Source: Dyadobacter luticola (GTDB lineage Bacteria; Bacteroidota; Bacteroidia; Cytophagales; Spirosomataceae). Taken from it: a stretch of 64,000 bases of DNA. Numbering within the stretch: position 1 is the stretch's first letter; each line of letters starts with the position of its first letter. The notes beneath the pieces are model-generated. The model saw only the letters and a list, made by a program, of their open reading frames with translations. It made no database searches and was not told the DNA's origin. The DNA lies in assembly GCF_005860805.1 (NCBI RefSeq), contig NZ_VCEJ01000004.1, positions 124,001 to 188,000 on the forward strand. The letters are read 5' to 3'. The translations under genes were made by a program, and so were the position numbers. This document shows, piece after piece, positions 27,060-36,822 of the stretch.

Positions 27060-28289
27060 ATGACGCATCAGAAAAAACTATACACCTCTCTTTTTGTCCT
27101 CGGGTTATTTATCCTCATTTTTTTTCTGAAAGAAAGATTTACGGTGGGTCTTTACCAAGACGAATTTCACTACCTGCCTACTGCCGTATTTTTCAGCAAA
27201 GAGCCGCTTCCTTCGCTCGATTTACTAAAAAGCTACAACGAACTGAACACGCCGATCCCTTTTATTCTGGGAGGCTGGGTGGTAAAGATTTTTGGCGATA
27301 ACATTCAATTTCTGAGGTTACTGACATTTATCACGAGCTTTGGTTTGCTCATGCTTTTTATCTGGAACAGTCCCGCCAATTCGCGCCGTTTCTGGCTTTG
27401 CCTGGCCGGTTTGATGATTTTTCCTAACTATTACCTCGTCAGCGTCTATTACTACACCGACATTTTCGCCATGATTTTCACCCTAGCCGGGGTGATCGGC
27501 TACGTCCGAAAGGCACATTGGGTAGGCATGTTATGTTTCGTCGGCGCAATATGTTGCCGGCAATATATGCTGGCGTTCCCGGTGGCGGTGGTCGCTTTTG
27601 AGATCATTAACATTCTAAAAGAATCCGGCAGCATTTCTACATTTTTCAGCCGGATTTTCACCAACCGCACCTGGCTATTTTATGCTGCAGCGACGCTGAG
27701 CATTGTTCCCTGGGTTTTACTTTGGCATGGCCCAGCGCCTGCGCCGGTGATGGCCGAGCAGCATTATAATTCGGATAAGCTTGTCCAGTATAATTTTGGC
27801 TTCCTCATTTATTCGTCGGTGGTGGTGGCAGTATATTATGTGATCCCCGAAATGCTTTCTACGGGAAAGCTTAGATATCTGATCAGTTTTCCCAGAAAAT
27901 ATCCGCTGTATTTTGGTTTAATGTTGGCGCTGGTCATGGTGCTGATTATCTTTTTTCCCGCAAAACAAGCTTATAACCCCTATTTTACCTGGCCTTACCT
28001 CGGCTATATCGATCAGCTTTTGATGACGATCGGGATCAGCGGATTTATCAAGCAAATCGTTTTTGGATTATTGATGCTGGTAACATTGATGCGGTTTTTT
28101 GCGCCGCCGCTCAACCTAGCAAGCTGGATGGTACTAGTGAACATTCTGCTGCTTGGGAAGGCGCAATTGTCATGGGATAAATATTCGCTTCCGCTGATCA
28201 TGTGCCTCTGGTTTCTCACAATGTTTGAAAATCACTGGCGATTTTCTGCGGAGCAGCAGGAAATTACATTGGCAGGAAATACAAAATAA
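27060..28289 (+). CDS. Polytopic GT-C fold glycosyltransferase-like membrane protein
   Basis: A 409-residue protein with about 10 hydrophobic helices. An acidic loop after the first helix (YQDEFHYLPT) matches the D/E-containing first periplasmic loop of GT-C enzymes and resembles the DEIFHIPQ motif of Alg10-type glucosyltransferases. GT-C enzymes use lipid-linked sugar donors on the outer face of the inner membrane. It is 3 bp downstream of murB and probably co-transcribed. The donor and acceptor are unknown, and the family assignment rests on topology and the loop motif. Confidence 0.65.
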   Translation: MTHQKKLYTSLFVLGLFILIFFLKERFTVGLYQDEFHYLPTAVFFSKEPLPSLDLLKSYNELNTPIPFILGGWVVKIFGDNIQFLRLLTFITSFGLLMLFIWNSPANSRRFWLCLAGLMIFPNYYLVSVYYYTDIFAMIFTLAGVIGYVRKAHWVGMLCFVGAICCRQYMLAFPVAVVAFEIINILKESGSISTFFSRIFTNRTWLFYAAATLSIVPWVLLWHGPAPAPVMAEQHYNSDKLVQYNFGFLIYSSVVVAVYYVIPEMLSTGKLRYLISFPRKYPLYFGLMLALVMVLIIFFPAKQAYNPYFTWPYLGYIDQLLMTIGISGFIKQIVFGLLMLVTLMRFFAPPLNLASWMVLVNILLLGKAQLSWDKYSLPLIMCLWFLTMFENHWRFSAEQQEITLAGNTK

Positions 28290-28352
28290 TACCAATATCT
28301 TTATACGGATTCCGGTGGTTGGAAATGTGTTCAATGGATCAAATAATCGCTT

Positions 28353-30362
28353 TTGAATGAGATGAACTTTACGAATAAAAACATTCTTTTTCTGCTCCTG
28401 ATTTTTGTCGGGTTATCAAATGAGGGGTATGGTCAGCGATTTTATTCGCTGGTTTTCAATGCATTGCCGCGAGATATGCAGTTGTACGCCCGGGAAGATG
28501 ACAATACTGCCGAGATACCTATTACGGGATACATTGATGCCACGGGTTGGGAGCATGTGTCGGTGGTGACTTACCGCAACAAAGAGCGTTACAGCTACAA
28601 TAAATCGGTACTCGACTACGCCGGGAAAACGACGGCCAATTTTAGCCTGAAACCAAAAATTAAGGCGGAAATGGCTGACTATGATTTTGAAGTTTATGCG
28701 GTAAAAGGCACGGATTCTTCTATGATCGTGAAGCGGATTGATGTAGTTGCCGGTGATTTTTACGTGATCAGCGGCCAATCCAATGCATCCGCGATCCAAT
28801 ATGGTTCATTTTCAAGCAAATACGCACGCACCGTCGCGCGGATTCCCGACGGTAACCCGGAGATCCAACCGGGCGATTCGCTGTGGATCATGTCTTCCTG
28901 GTCCTGGCCTTATACCGGCGCCTGGGGCATTGAATTGCAACGGTATATCCTTGAAAATCATGGTATTCCTACGTGCGTGATCAATGGTGCGTTGCCGGGG
29001 TCGCGTATCAGCCAGCATCTGGAACGTGATGCATCATTTCCGGATACACCTACCTTGTACGGCCTTTTATATGGGCGTATCAGGGCAGCGAAGGCAAAGC
29101 GGATCCGGGCGTTTTTCTGGTACCAGGGCGAGCAGGATGCCATCGAAAATATTCCCGATTATGGAAAGCAGTACGACAAGCTTTTCGGCTACTGGCAAAC
29201 CGATTACCCGCAGGTTGAGAAATTCATTGTCCTGCAAATTCCGGTCTTATTCGGTCCGTACTATTTGGCCGGACAAATCCGGGAATTTCAGCGCAAGACC
29301 AAGTATGTTTATCCAAAAACAGAGCATTTCAGTGCGTCGGATCTGCCTGGATTTGATGGGATACACTATAATTTAACGGGTTATCAGGAGCTTGGCCGCA
29401 GGCTGTTTCATTTTATAGATCCCATGTATTACGGATCAACGGATACGAGTAATGTCGCCTGCCCCGATCTTCAAAAAGTTTTTTACAGCTCTGAGAAAAA
29501 AGATGAGCTAACCCTTTTTTTTGAGCCCGGGCAAAAGCTGGTTTGGCCAAAAGATACCTTGCTTTCAGATGTAGCCGGAACCAAGTTTCTTAAAGGTTTA
29601 AAAGAAGTTTTCTTCTTCGACGGCGACGAAACCAAACCTGCCGCTATTGCTTCATGGACCGTCCAGGGTAACGTGCTGACACTGAAATTGTCACCTGGCG
29701 CGACGCCTAAAACGTTGACTTACTTGCCGAGTTACAAAGGCGAAAAGGTGAGTGTATATTACGGTCCGTTCCTTAAAAACGAAAAAGGTTTGCCCGCATT
29801 TTCGTTTCAGGATGTGCTCATCGGTGATCTTCTGACATTCAAGACTTTGGAAGCCAAGGAATCGAATATGGCGACGGTAATTGTTTCCTGGGAATCGACC
29901 GGCGCGGAGACTTTTACCTTAGAAAGAAAAGCGGAAGGCGATGCGGATTTTAAACCAATAAAAACCACCGACAGCAAAGCATTGACTTACGAAGACAAAG
30001 ATGTTTCTCCAGCGACTACTTACACCTATCGCGTGCAGGCATTCAGCAGCAGATCGCAGTCGGAGCCGAAAACGGTGAGCATTAAAACGTCGCCGCTGCT
30101 GGCAGTGGAACCCCGCACACAAGATCTTTTCTGGAATGTTTATCCTAACCCGGTGGCCGATGAGATCAGCATTGAATTTAAGAATGCCACGACCGGCACA
30201 TTGAATCTGCAAAACATTGCCGGACAAAAACTAAAAACCACTGAGCTCGAAGCGCACAGAGAGTTTAAATGGCAGGTAAGTGTGCTTCCAGCAGGCGCTT
30301 ACATTCTTTCGCTCACGAAGCCCGACGGCTCGGTAGTGTCTCGTAAAATCCTGAAAAAATAA
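28353..30362 (+). CDS. Secreted SGNH/sialate O-acetylesterase-like protein with T9SS sorting domain
   Basis: A 669-residue exported protein. A signal peptide (about 1-28) precedes a beta domain. A SASA-type SGNH hydrolase follows, with its nucleophile serine in the GQSN motif (residues 141-144) and the catalytic Asp and His in DGIHYN near residue 335. A FFWYQGEQDA block is also typical. A fibronectin-like repeat covers about 500-590, and the last 75 residues (YPNPVADEISIEF to the end) form a type A T9SS C-terminal domain. It probably removes O-acetyl groups from surface or external glycans after export through the type IX system. Confidence 0.85.
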   Translation: MNEMNFTNKNILFLLLIFVGLSNEGYGQRFYSLVFNALPRDMQLYAREDDNTAEIPITGYIDATGWEHVSVVTYRNKERYSYNKSVLDYAGKTTANFSLKPKIKAEMADYDFEVYAVKGTDSSMIVKRIDVVAGDFYVISGQSNASAIQYGSFSSKYARTVARIPDGNPEIQPGDSLWIMSSWSWPYTGAWGIELQRYILENHGIPTCVINGALPGSRISQHLERDASFPDTPTLYGLLYGRIRAAKAKRIRAFFWYQGEQDAIENIPDYGKQYDKLFGYWQTDYPQVEKFIVLQIPVLFGPYYLAGQIREFQRKTKYVYPKTEHFSASDLPGFDGIHYNLTGYQELGRRLFHFIDPMYYGSTDTSNVACPDLQKVFYSSEKKDELTLFFEPGQKLVWPKDTLLSDVAGTKFLKGLKEVFFFDGDETKPAAIASWTVQGNVLTLKLSPGATPKTLTYLPSYKGEKVSVYYGPFLKNEKGLPAFSFQDVLIGDLLTFKTLEAKESNMATVIVSWESTGAETFTLERKAEGDADFKPIKTTDSKALTYEDKDVSPATTYTYRVQAFSSRSQSEPKTVSIKTSPLLAVEPRTQDLFWNVYPNPVADEISIEFKNATTGTLNLQNIAGQKLKTTELEAHREFKWQVSVLPAGAYILSLTKPDGSVVSRKILKK

Positions 30363-30380
30363 TCTCTGCCTAGTGAGGAA

Positions 30381-31094
30381 TCAACTTCCGAGGCCGTAGC
30401 GCACAATGCAATACAATGCCCGGAAACCGTCTTTCCAGTTGATCTTCTTGCCCTCGTCGTAAGTGCGGCCGTAGTAGGAAACACCTACTTCGTAAATGCG
30501 GATTTTGGGGATTTTAGAAATTTTGGCGGTGACTTCGGGCTCAAAACCAAAGCGGTTTTCTTTGAGTACCAAGCCTTTGAGCAAATCGGCCCGGAAAAGT
30601 TTGTAGCATGTTTCCATATCCGTCAGGTTGAGGTTGGTAAACATGTTGCTGAGGAATGTCAGGAATTTATTCCCGATGGTATGCCAGAAGAACAGGATGC
30701 GGTGTGGTCTCCCACCCATAAAGCGGGAGCCATATACCACATCGGCATAACCTTCAATGACTGGTTTTAAGAGAATGTTGAACTCCTGGGGATCATATTC
30801 AAGATCGGCATCCTGAACAATAATGTAATCCCCAGAAGCCCTCCGGATACCGGTATGTAACGCGGCCCCTTTTCCCTGGTTAAATTCGTGACGGAAGTAG
30901 GTGATCGAGATCTGGGGATTTTCCTCAATAAACCGCTTTGCAACTCCTTCCGTATTATCGGCTGAACAATCGTTAACAATCACTATCTCTTTTTGGAAGC
31001 CGCCAATCAGTTCAACAGATTTAAGCTTATCCAGTACTTTCCAGATTGTCTTTTCTTCGTTATAAGCAGGAACAATTACTGATAATTTCATCAA
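30381..31094 (-). CDS. Family 2 glycosyltransferase, dolichyl-phosphate mannosyltransferase-like
   Basis: A 237-residue GT-A enzyme. It starts VIVPAYNEEKTIWKVLDKL and has a DADLEYDP acidic metal/donor motif near residue 96. The size and motifs match small DPM1-like polyprenyl-phosphate sugar transferases without membrane helices. Such enzymes load a sugar on undecaprenyl phosphate for GT-C enzymes, and this window has two GT-C-like genes at 27060 and 47104. The link is an inference. The gene faces the T9SS esterase with 18 bp between stops. Confidence 0.85.
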   Translation of the reverse strand: MMKLSVIVPAYNEEKTIWKVLDKLKSVELIGGFQKEIVIVNDCSADNTEGVAKRFIEENPQISITYFRHEFNQGKGAALHTGIRRASGDYIIVQDADLEYDPQEFNILLKPVIEGYADVVYGSRFMGGRPHRILFFWHTIGNKFLTFLSNMFTNLNLTDMETCYKLFRADLLKGLVLKENRFGFEPEVTAKISKIPKIRIYEVGVSYYGRTYDEGKKINWKDGFRALYCIVRYGLGS

Positions 31095-31150
31095 AAAAGT
31101 TAGAAGGTGGAAAGTGTGTTGATGTAATTCTCAACGTGACAGTTGTAATG

Positions 31151-32059
31151 TTAATCAAAACATAATGACGCTGCACCCAGCAAACCGGCATCATTTGCCA
31201 ATGTCGCACGCTTGATGGTGATCGTTTTCAGATAGTAAGGCGTGAGCCAATATTTGAAACGATCGTTGATAGCAGGCAGAATGTATTCGAAGGAAGCGGA
31301 GATACCGCCGCCGATCAGGATCGTAGTAATGTCGAGGATACGGATCATGGAAACCAGACCTTCACCGAGCAGGTAGCCCATTTCGTAAAAAACCTGTTTG
31401 GCCAGCTCGTCACCGCCTGCAGCAGCTGCTACAAGGCCAGTCGTTGAAATTGTTCCGTCGGATGGTAGTTGTGTTTGGCCGGTATAAGCTGCTCTCATGG
31501 AATTTGCCAGGTCAAGCAATTCCTTTTTGCCAATGTTGCGTTCGAGCACCTTGCCGTTTTTGGAGGGTACGTGCCCGGGTTCCATCGCATTTCCGCCGCC
31601 GCCTTTGAATACCTTTTTATCGATAATCGCCGCGCCGCCGATGCCGGTACCCAACGTTACAAAAATGTAATCCTCCGGTAGCTTGTCTTCGCCGAAATAG
31701 TATTCGCCCAATGCCGCAGCATTAGCGTCATTTTCCAAATAAAAATCGTGGTTAGGAAATCTTGCTTTCAGGTCGGGAACAATCGCAATGCCGTCGATTT
31801 CGGGGATTGCTGTGATTTCGATCAGGGTAGTCCGGTCTCTGGTGGTCAGCCCCGGAACGCCAATTCCAACTCTTTTTACCTCGGGATATTCAACCAGCTG
31901 CAATGCAATTGCGTCTCCTAGTCGATCTATAAAATGGCCTGAATTACGCCAGCTGGCGGTATCGTGACTATAAAAATTTGAAATCCGTCCATCCGTAGCG
32001 TCAACGATCCCCATTTTTACGTTAGTACCGCCCACGTCTATACCGAGGTATTGTTCCAT
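31151..32059 (-). CDS. ROK family sugar kinase lacking the zinc-cysteine motif
   Basis: A 302-residue ASKHA-fold protein of the ROK family. The phosphate-binding LGIDVGGTNVKMG is at the N-terminus, the catalytic Asp111 is in ENDANAAALGE, and TLGTGIGGAAI is the second phosphate loop. Most ROK kinases have a CxCGxxGCxE zinc site just after the EPGH motif. Here EPGH (160-163) is followed by a lysine-rich stretch (IGKKELLDLA) with no cysteine. The core needed for phosphate transfer is present, so it may be an active glucokinase-type kinase of a zinc-free subgroup. Confidence 0.85.
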   Translation of the reverse strand: MEQYLGIDVGGTNVKMGIVDATDGRISNFYSHDTASWRNSGHFIDRLGDAIALQLVEYPEVKRVGIGVPGLTTRDRTTLIEITAIPEIDGIAIVPDLKARFPNHDFYLENDANAAALGEYYFGEDKLPEDYIFVTLGTGIGGAAIIDKKVFKGGGGNAMEPGHVPSKNGKVLERNIGKKELLDLANSMRAAYTGQTQLPSDGTISTTGLVAAAAGGDELAKQVFYEMGYLLGEGLVSMIRILDITTILIGGGISASFEYILPAINDRFKYWLTPYYLKTITIKRATLANDAGLLGAASLCFD

Positions 32060-32133
32060 GAATTGAAATATGGGTTTAATAAATAATTTTAAAAATGTCG
32101 CAATTTAGTAAAATTGCCAGATGATTTACCAAA

Positions 32134-32844
32134 TCAATTCAAATCACCCAGCTGCGGCCGCACCAGAATCTCTTCCACAACTGCCCGCGCTGAAAGCGTA
32201 AATGCCGACCAGATCGTCTCCGCAATGTCATCGGCGCCGATAAATCTTTCTTCCGGCAAATCGACACCTTTCCAGCTATCGGTTAATGTAGCACCTGGAA
32301 GAATGGCAGTAACCCGAACATTATGCGGTTTCATTTCTTCCCGCAGCACCTTCGTCATACCATATAAAGCAAACTTTGAAATGCAGTAAGAGCCTCCGTT
32401 CGGATAAGCGATAATGCTCGCGGTGGAACAAATCGTAAAGATATGCCCCTTCTTTTTCTCCATCATGCCAGGAACCAGTCCCCTCGTCAGATGATAGGCG
32501 CTGTACAGGTTAGTTTCCATCGTCTTTTCCAGCGTGCCTTCGGCCTCGTTGTGGATTTGCCCAGGAATAAATACGCCGGTGTTATTAATAAGTACCTCTA
32601 CCGGCTGGTTTAGGGAGTGGATAAATTTTACAAATTCGTCGAGCTCGTCTCTGACAGACAAATCGGCCTGGAAGTAATGTATATGCGAATCCGGGAAACG
32701 CTCCTGGTATTCTGCTTTTAACGCTTTCAGGTCGTCCAGATTTCTCGCGCAGGTAATGATATCGAAACCACCGGTTAAAAATCTTTCGATCGCGGCCCTG
32801 CCTATTCCCTTTGTCCCGCCGGTAATCACCGCAAGTGGATTCAT
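32134..32844 (-). CDS. Short-chain dehydrogenase/reductase
   Basis: A 236-residue classical SDR. The cofactor site TGGTKGIG is at residues 8-15. The NNTG motif (a variant of NNAG) is at 87-90, the catalytic serine is at 140, and Y153 with K157 form the YxxxK pair. It reduces or oxidises a carbonyl or alcohol with NAD(P). The substrate cannot be told. The gene is divergent from the mlaE-like gene with 62 bp between starts. Confidence 0.88.
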   Translation of the reverse strand: MNPLAVITGGTKGIGRAAIERFLTGGFDIITCARNLDDLKALKAEYQERFPDSHIHYFQADLSVRDELDEFVKFIHSLNQPVEVLINNTGVFIPGQIHNEAEGTLEKTMETNLYSAYHLTRGLVPGMMEKKKGHIFTICSTASIIAYPNGGSYCISKFALYGMTKVLREEMKPHNVRVTAILPGATLTDSWKGVDLPEERFIGADDIAETIWSAFTLSARAVVEEILVRPQLGDLN

Positions 32845-32906
32845 TTTTCTGATTGCTTCTTTTTTTGCCTAATTTCCCCGAAAATATTGAATACAATTAG
32901 AATATC

Positions 32907-33635
32907 ATGTCTGTAATCGGGAAATACTTTATTTTTTTAGGGACATTGTTTTCAAAAGGGGAGAAGCTTTCGGTTTACTGGCGGAGGCTCATGGAAGAAT
33001 GTGTGGGGATCGGCGTAAGTTCAATATTTATTGTTGCGATTGTTTCCACGTTTATCGGCGCGGTATCCTGCATCCAGACGGCTTATAACCTTGTTAGTCC
33101 AATCATTCCCATTTCTACCGTGGCACTAATTGTGCGGGATATGGAAATTCTGGAACTCGCGCCAACCATTACGTGCATTGTTTTGGCCGGTAAAGTAGGT
33201 TCCAATATTGCCAGCGAGCTGGGTACCATGCGGATCACCGAGCAAATTGATGCGCTGGAAGTGATGGGGATCAATTCTTCTTCGTATCTGGTCCTTCCAA
33301 AAGTCATCGCGGCTATGCTGACATTCCCGATGCTAGTCATCTTCGCGGCATTTCTTGGCATTACAGGTGGTTATCTGGCCGGAACATTAACCGGCGTAAT
33401 TACCCAGCGCGATTATTTGTACGGGATCCGGGATTCTTTTGTGCCTTACAACATCTTTTTTATGTGTGTCAAACCTTTTGTTTTCGGGTTTCTGATCGCA
33501 ACTATATCATCATTTAAAGGATTCTTTACAGAAGGCGGCGCACTGGAAGTAGGTAAGTCGAGCACGGGTGCAGTGACAAACAGCTGTATATCAGTATTGA
33601 TTGCAGACTACCTGCTGGCTCAGCTGCTTTTGTAA
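32907..33635 (+). CDS. MlaE-type ABC transporter permease
   Basis: A 242-residue permease of the MlaE/YrbE family with about five to six membrane helices. The family signature ELAPTITCIVLAGKVGSNIASELGTMRITEQIDALEVMGI spans residues 72-113. MlaE works with the ATPase MlaF and an MCE-domain protein (MlaD) to move phospholipids between the inner and outer membrane. The ATPase gene follows 23 bp downstream. No MCE gene follows, so the third component is not encoded here. Confidence 0.93.
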   Translation: MSVIGKYFIFLGTLFSKGEKLSVYWRRLMEECVGIGVSSIFIVAIVSTFIGAVSCIQTAYNLVSPIIPISTVALIVRDMEILELAPTITCIVLAGKVGSNIASELGTMRITEQIDALEVMGINSSSYLVLPKVIAAMLTFPMLVIFAAFLGITGGYLAGTLTGVITQRDYLYGIRDSFVPYNIFFMCVKPFVFGFLIATISSFKGFFTEGGALEVGKSSTGAVTNSCISVLIADYLLAQLLL

Positions 33636-33658
33636 CATTCCCTCTTTGTTATTGAAAC

Positions 33659-34405
33659 ATGATTCAGATAAGCAACATTACCAAGGCTTTTAACGGCAAA
33701 GAGGTACTGAAAGGCATTACGGCCGAATTTAAAAAAGGGGAAACCAACCTAATCATCGGGGGCAGCGGGACGGGTAAAAGTGTTTTGCTGAAATGTATGA
33801 TCGGGCTGGTGACGCCGGACAAAGGCAGCGTGCTGTACAATGACCGGGATTTTTATAACGGTGACAAAGAAACGCAGCAATCGATAAGACGAGAAATGGG
33901 CGTTCTTTTCCAGGGCGGCGCATTATTCGATTCTAAAACAGTAGAAGAAAACGTTCGGTTTCCACTGGATATGCTGACCGATCAAAGCATGCAGGAAAAG
34001 CAGGAGCGAGTAAATTTTTGTCTCCAAAGAGTGGGATTGGATGCTGCCGCCAAGAGAATGCCCTCGGAAATCAGCGGCGGGATGAAAAAACGCGTAGGGA
34101 TCGCCCGGGCCATCGTCATGAACCCCAAATACCTTTTCTGCGACGAACCCAACTCCGGTCTTGACCCACTTACTTCGGTCAAAATCGATGAGCTGATCAA
34201 GGAAATCACACAGGAATACGAAATCACAACGATCATTATCACGCATGATATGAACTCCGTAATGGAAATTGGCCAGAACATTATGTTCTTATATCAGGGA
34301 GCAAAACTTTGGGAAGGAGTTAATTCCAACATTATTAAAACCGACGTGCCGGAACTGAAAGAATTTCTGTTTTCAAATAAGCTCCTAAGAGAAATGGAAC
34401 CGTGA
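33659..34405 (+). CDS. MlaF-type ABC transporter ATP-binding protein
   Basis: A 248-residue ABC ATPase. Walker A GGSGTGKS is at residues 34-41. The signature SGGMKKRVGIA is near residue 140, Walker B YLFCDEPNSGLDP follows at about 160, and the H-loop is in TIIITHDM. The MKKR variant of the signature is typical of the Mla/MCE lipid-transport group. It follows the MlaE permease in one operon. The next gene is on the opposite strand. Confidence 0.92.
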   Translation: MIQISNITKAFNGKEVLKGITAEFKKGETNLIIGGSGTGKSVLLKCMIGLVTPDKGSVLYNDRDFYNGDKETQQSIRREMGVLFQGGALFDSKTVEENVRFPLDMLTDQSMQEKQERVNFCLQRVGLDAAAKRMPSEISGGMKKRVGIARAIVMNPKYLFCDEPNSGLDPLTSVKIDELIKEITQEYEITTIIITHDMNSVMEIGQNIMFLYQGAKLWEGVNSNIIKTDVPELKEFLFSNKLLREMEP

Positions 34406-34455
34406 TTCGTGTCCAATTCGCGGCCGCCGCTGCGGGGTATTCGTGGCATTAAAAA

Positions 34456-35961
34456 TCAAGCCCTCCGCCTCAAAAAAGGCACATTCTTCCGCTCCAAAAA
34501 AAATGCTACCCCAGCAAAGGCCGTAAAAAGCGCCATATGCACCGGGACGGAAACCAGTAAGTTAGGAATCTTCAAAAGTGAAGACCCGTAAATCAGCAAA
34601 GCCCCCCCGCCAATGTATCCCAGCGCCGAAGCGACATCGTAGGGCACCGGATAATATTTTTGCCCAAAATAATAGCAAAGCGAAAGCGTAATAAAACCTG
34701 ACGCCGCAAAAGCAATCGCAAAGCCCAGATAACCAATTTGCGGCACCAATATAAAACTCGTCGTAATCGTAATCGCCGCGCCGGTTAATGTCAGCCAGGT
34801 ACCATATTGCGTTTTATCCGTCAGTTTGAACCAGGTAGCGAGGTTATAATAAACGCCCAGGAAAAGATATCCTGCCAGCAGCCAGGGTACCACCACCAAA
34901 CCTTCGTGATAAATCTTCTTTTTAAGGAAAAGCGCCGCGAAAAGATCAAGATTTAAACAAATACCGACCCACATCAGCACGCAGATAATGATAAAGTATT
35001 TGGTGACCATCGCGAAAACTGGTGGCGCATTTTTGTCTTCTCCTTTTGAAAAGAAAAATGGCTCTGCTGCATATTTAAATGCCTGGATCGCGAGGTTCAT
35101 GAAAATAGACAGCTTGTAACATTGTACATAAATCCCAATCGCAGCCTCATTGCTCCGGCCCGGATAAAAATTTTGCGGTAACAAAAACTGGATAAATGCC
35201 CGGTCGAAAAGCATGTTCAGCACCCCTCCAATGTTCATGATCATGATCGGGAAAGCGTAAACCCAGACGGGCTTGAACAAAGTAGCATTGAAAACAAACC
35301 GGAAATTGGCAAATTCCTTCCGCAGCATCCAGAAGAAAGCCACATTAGCGATCAGATTGGCCATCACAATGTAATCCGGCGCGTGCAACGGGTTGTAGAT
35401 GACGTCGATCGCCGGTTTCAGGAATGTCAGATATTTCCCCGCAGCAATATCGCGGCATACCAGCAGGAAAAAAAGGTTCAGGAAAATATTGATGAGAATG
35501 TTTGCGACGCGGATGATCACAAACTTTTTACCCCTGCCTTCCAGCCGCAACCGCGCAAAAGGAATAGAAACGATGGCATCCGTCGCCATGATGACGGCGA
35601 ACATCCGCACGATAGAAACACTATCCGGATATCGGATCAGATCGGCGGTTTGTTGCGCGAAAACAAACATTGTCGTGGAGCAGACCAGGCTGACAATAAT
35701 GACTGCGCTTTGGACAAGATTATAATATTGCTGACGGTCCTTTTCTTCACGCCCGAAACGGAAGAATGCGGTTTCCATCCCAAATGTGTACAGTGCGAGG
35801 CCAAGACCGGCGTAGGCGAAGAGTTGCCCCTGCGCGGCAATTTGCTCTGGTTCGAAAAGATCGGTGTGTAATGCGACGAGGAGGTAATTCAGGAAGCGGC
35901 CCAGCATGGTGCTGATCCCGTAAGTTGCAGTTTCACTGGCCAGTTTTTTTAAAACACTCAT
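34456..35961 (-). CDS. Oligosaccharide flippase (polysaccharide biosynthesis C-terminal type)
   Basis: A 501-residue membrane protein with 12-14 helices of the MOP superfamily. It starts MSVLKKLASETATYGISTMLGRFLNYLL, a pattern seen in lipid-linked sugar flippases of Bacteroidota. It ends in a short basic tail. No sugar-synthesis gene is adjacent, so its glycan is unknown. Another flippase lies at 3751-5205; the two proteins have little obvious similarity beyond topology. A terminator lies just upstream of this gene. Confidence 0.85.
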   Translation of the reverse strand: MSVLKKLASETATYGISTMLGRFLNYLLVALHTDLFEPEQIAAQGQLFAYAGLGLALYTFGMETAFFRFGREEKDRQQYYNLVQSAVIIVSLVCSTTMFVFAQQTADLIRYPDSVSIVRMFAVIMATDAIVSIPFARLRLEGRGKKFVIIRVANILINIFLNLFFLLVCRDIAAGKYLTFLKPAIDVIYNPLHAPDYIVMANLIANVAFFWMLRKEFANFRFVFNATLFKPVWVYAFPIMIMNIGGVLNMLFDRAFIQFLLPQNFYPGRSNEAAIGIYVQCYKLSIFMNLAIQAFKYAAEPFFFSKGEDKNAPPVFAMVTKYFIIICVLMWVGICLNLDLFAALFLKKKIYHEGLVVVPWLLAGYLFLGVYYNLATWFKLTDKTQYGTWLTLTGAAITITTSFILVPQIGYLGFAIAFAASGFITLSLCYYFGQKYYPVPYDVASALGYIGGGALLIYGSSLLKIPNLLVSVPVHMALFTAFAGVAFFLERKNVPFLRRRA

Positions 35962-35977
35962 AAGGCCGGCAAATTAC

Positions 35978-36008
35978 AAAAAAAAGTCCTCCCGATGGCG
36001 GGAAGACT
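35978..36008 (-). terminator. Rho-independent terminator after the TetR gene
   Basis: On the minus strand a 10-bp stem with one G-U pair (36008-35999 with 35994-35985) has a 4-nt loop and is followed by eight T. Confidence 0.82.
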
Positions 36009-36022
36009 CTTTGGCAAATGTT

Positions 36023-36628
36023 TTAACCTCTTACGTCTGCAATGATACTTTCGATGACCTTCTCGATGCGCTGCCAGCCTTCGTCGGAATGCAGGTCCAC
36101 ATCGATCATTTTCTCCCGGTAATCCGTGGAAATAGCCATGTAGTAGATCCCGGCGGATAGAAAAGTGACAAGTGCACTGGTGTCTTTATAGTAGGGTAAA
36201 TCGCCGATTTTGCTCAGGATACGGGAAGCTACCTGGTTGCGGGCGTCCGATAACATGGATTTTCCGGTGCCGATTTCCCATCTGAGCAGGTCACGCGTGG
36301 CTTTGCGCTCTCTGAGGTCATGCATGAAAGTTAGCATTAAACTGTTCAGCGCCTTGCCTCTTTCGTCGGGCGCCAAGGGTGGGATCGCATCAATGTAATC
36401 CGTGCCCATCGTAGACGTGTACTCTCCTGACCGCACATATTGTTCCATCAGGCCGTCCACACTCTCAAAATACCTGTAAATAAGAACTTTGTTTACGCCT
36501 GCTGTTCTTGCAATCAGGTTTACGCCAACTTTTTCTGTTCCATGTTGTTCGATTACTTCGCCAACGGCCTTGAGTATCTTGCTCTTGGTGCGTTCACGAT
36601 CACGCTTTTTCACTTTGTCAATTTTCAT
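36023..36628 (-). CDS. TetR/AcrR family transcriptional regulator
   Basis: A 201-residue regulator. The N-terminal DNA-binding domain covers about residues 10-60, with the helix-turn-helix in VGVNLIARTAGVNKVLIYRYFESVDGLMEQYV. The C-terminal ligand domain is all helical. Such proteins usually repress an efflux or metabolic gene nearby, but no obvious target is adjacent. The upstream gap holds no clear promoter. The first 15 residues are very basic (KKRDRERTKSK). Confidence 0.88.
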   Translation of the reverse strand: MKIDKVKKRDRERTKSKILKAVGEVIEQHGTEKVGVNLIARTAGVNKVLIYRYFESVDGLMEQYVRSGEYTSTMGTDYIDAIPPLAPDERGKALNSLMLTFMHDLRERKATRDLLRWEIGTGKSMLSDARNQVASRILSKIGDLPYYKDTSALVTFLSAGIYYMAISTDYREKMIDVDLHSDEGWQRIEKVIESIIADVRG

Positions 36629-36822
36629 ATGGGTGCTGTTTAGGTTAATACATGGTAAATGTAATATTTCATCAGGAAATTTTATACTAACAAAACTGTA
36701 TAAGTCACCTATTTTTGAATTTTGTTACCTAAAAGTGCACTTATCTATGAAAAAGGGCAGTTAAGAGAGAAAAATGGCTAATTCATCGGTTAATTTTTAC
36801 TGATTCTTAAAAAGAAAAGCAC

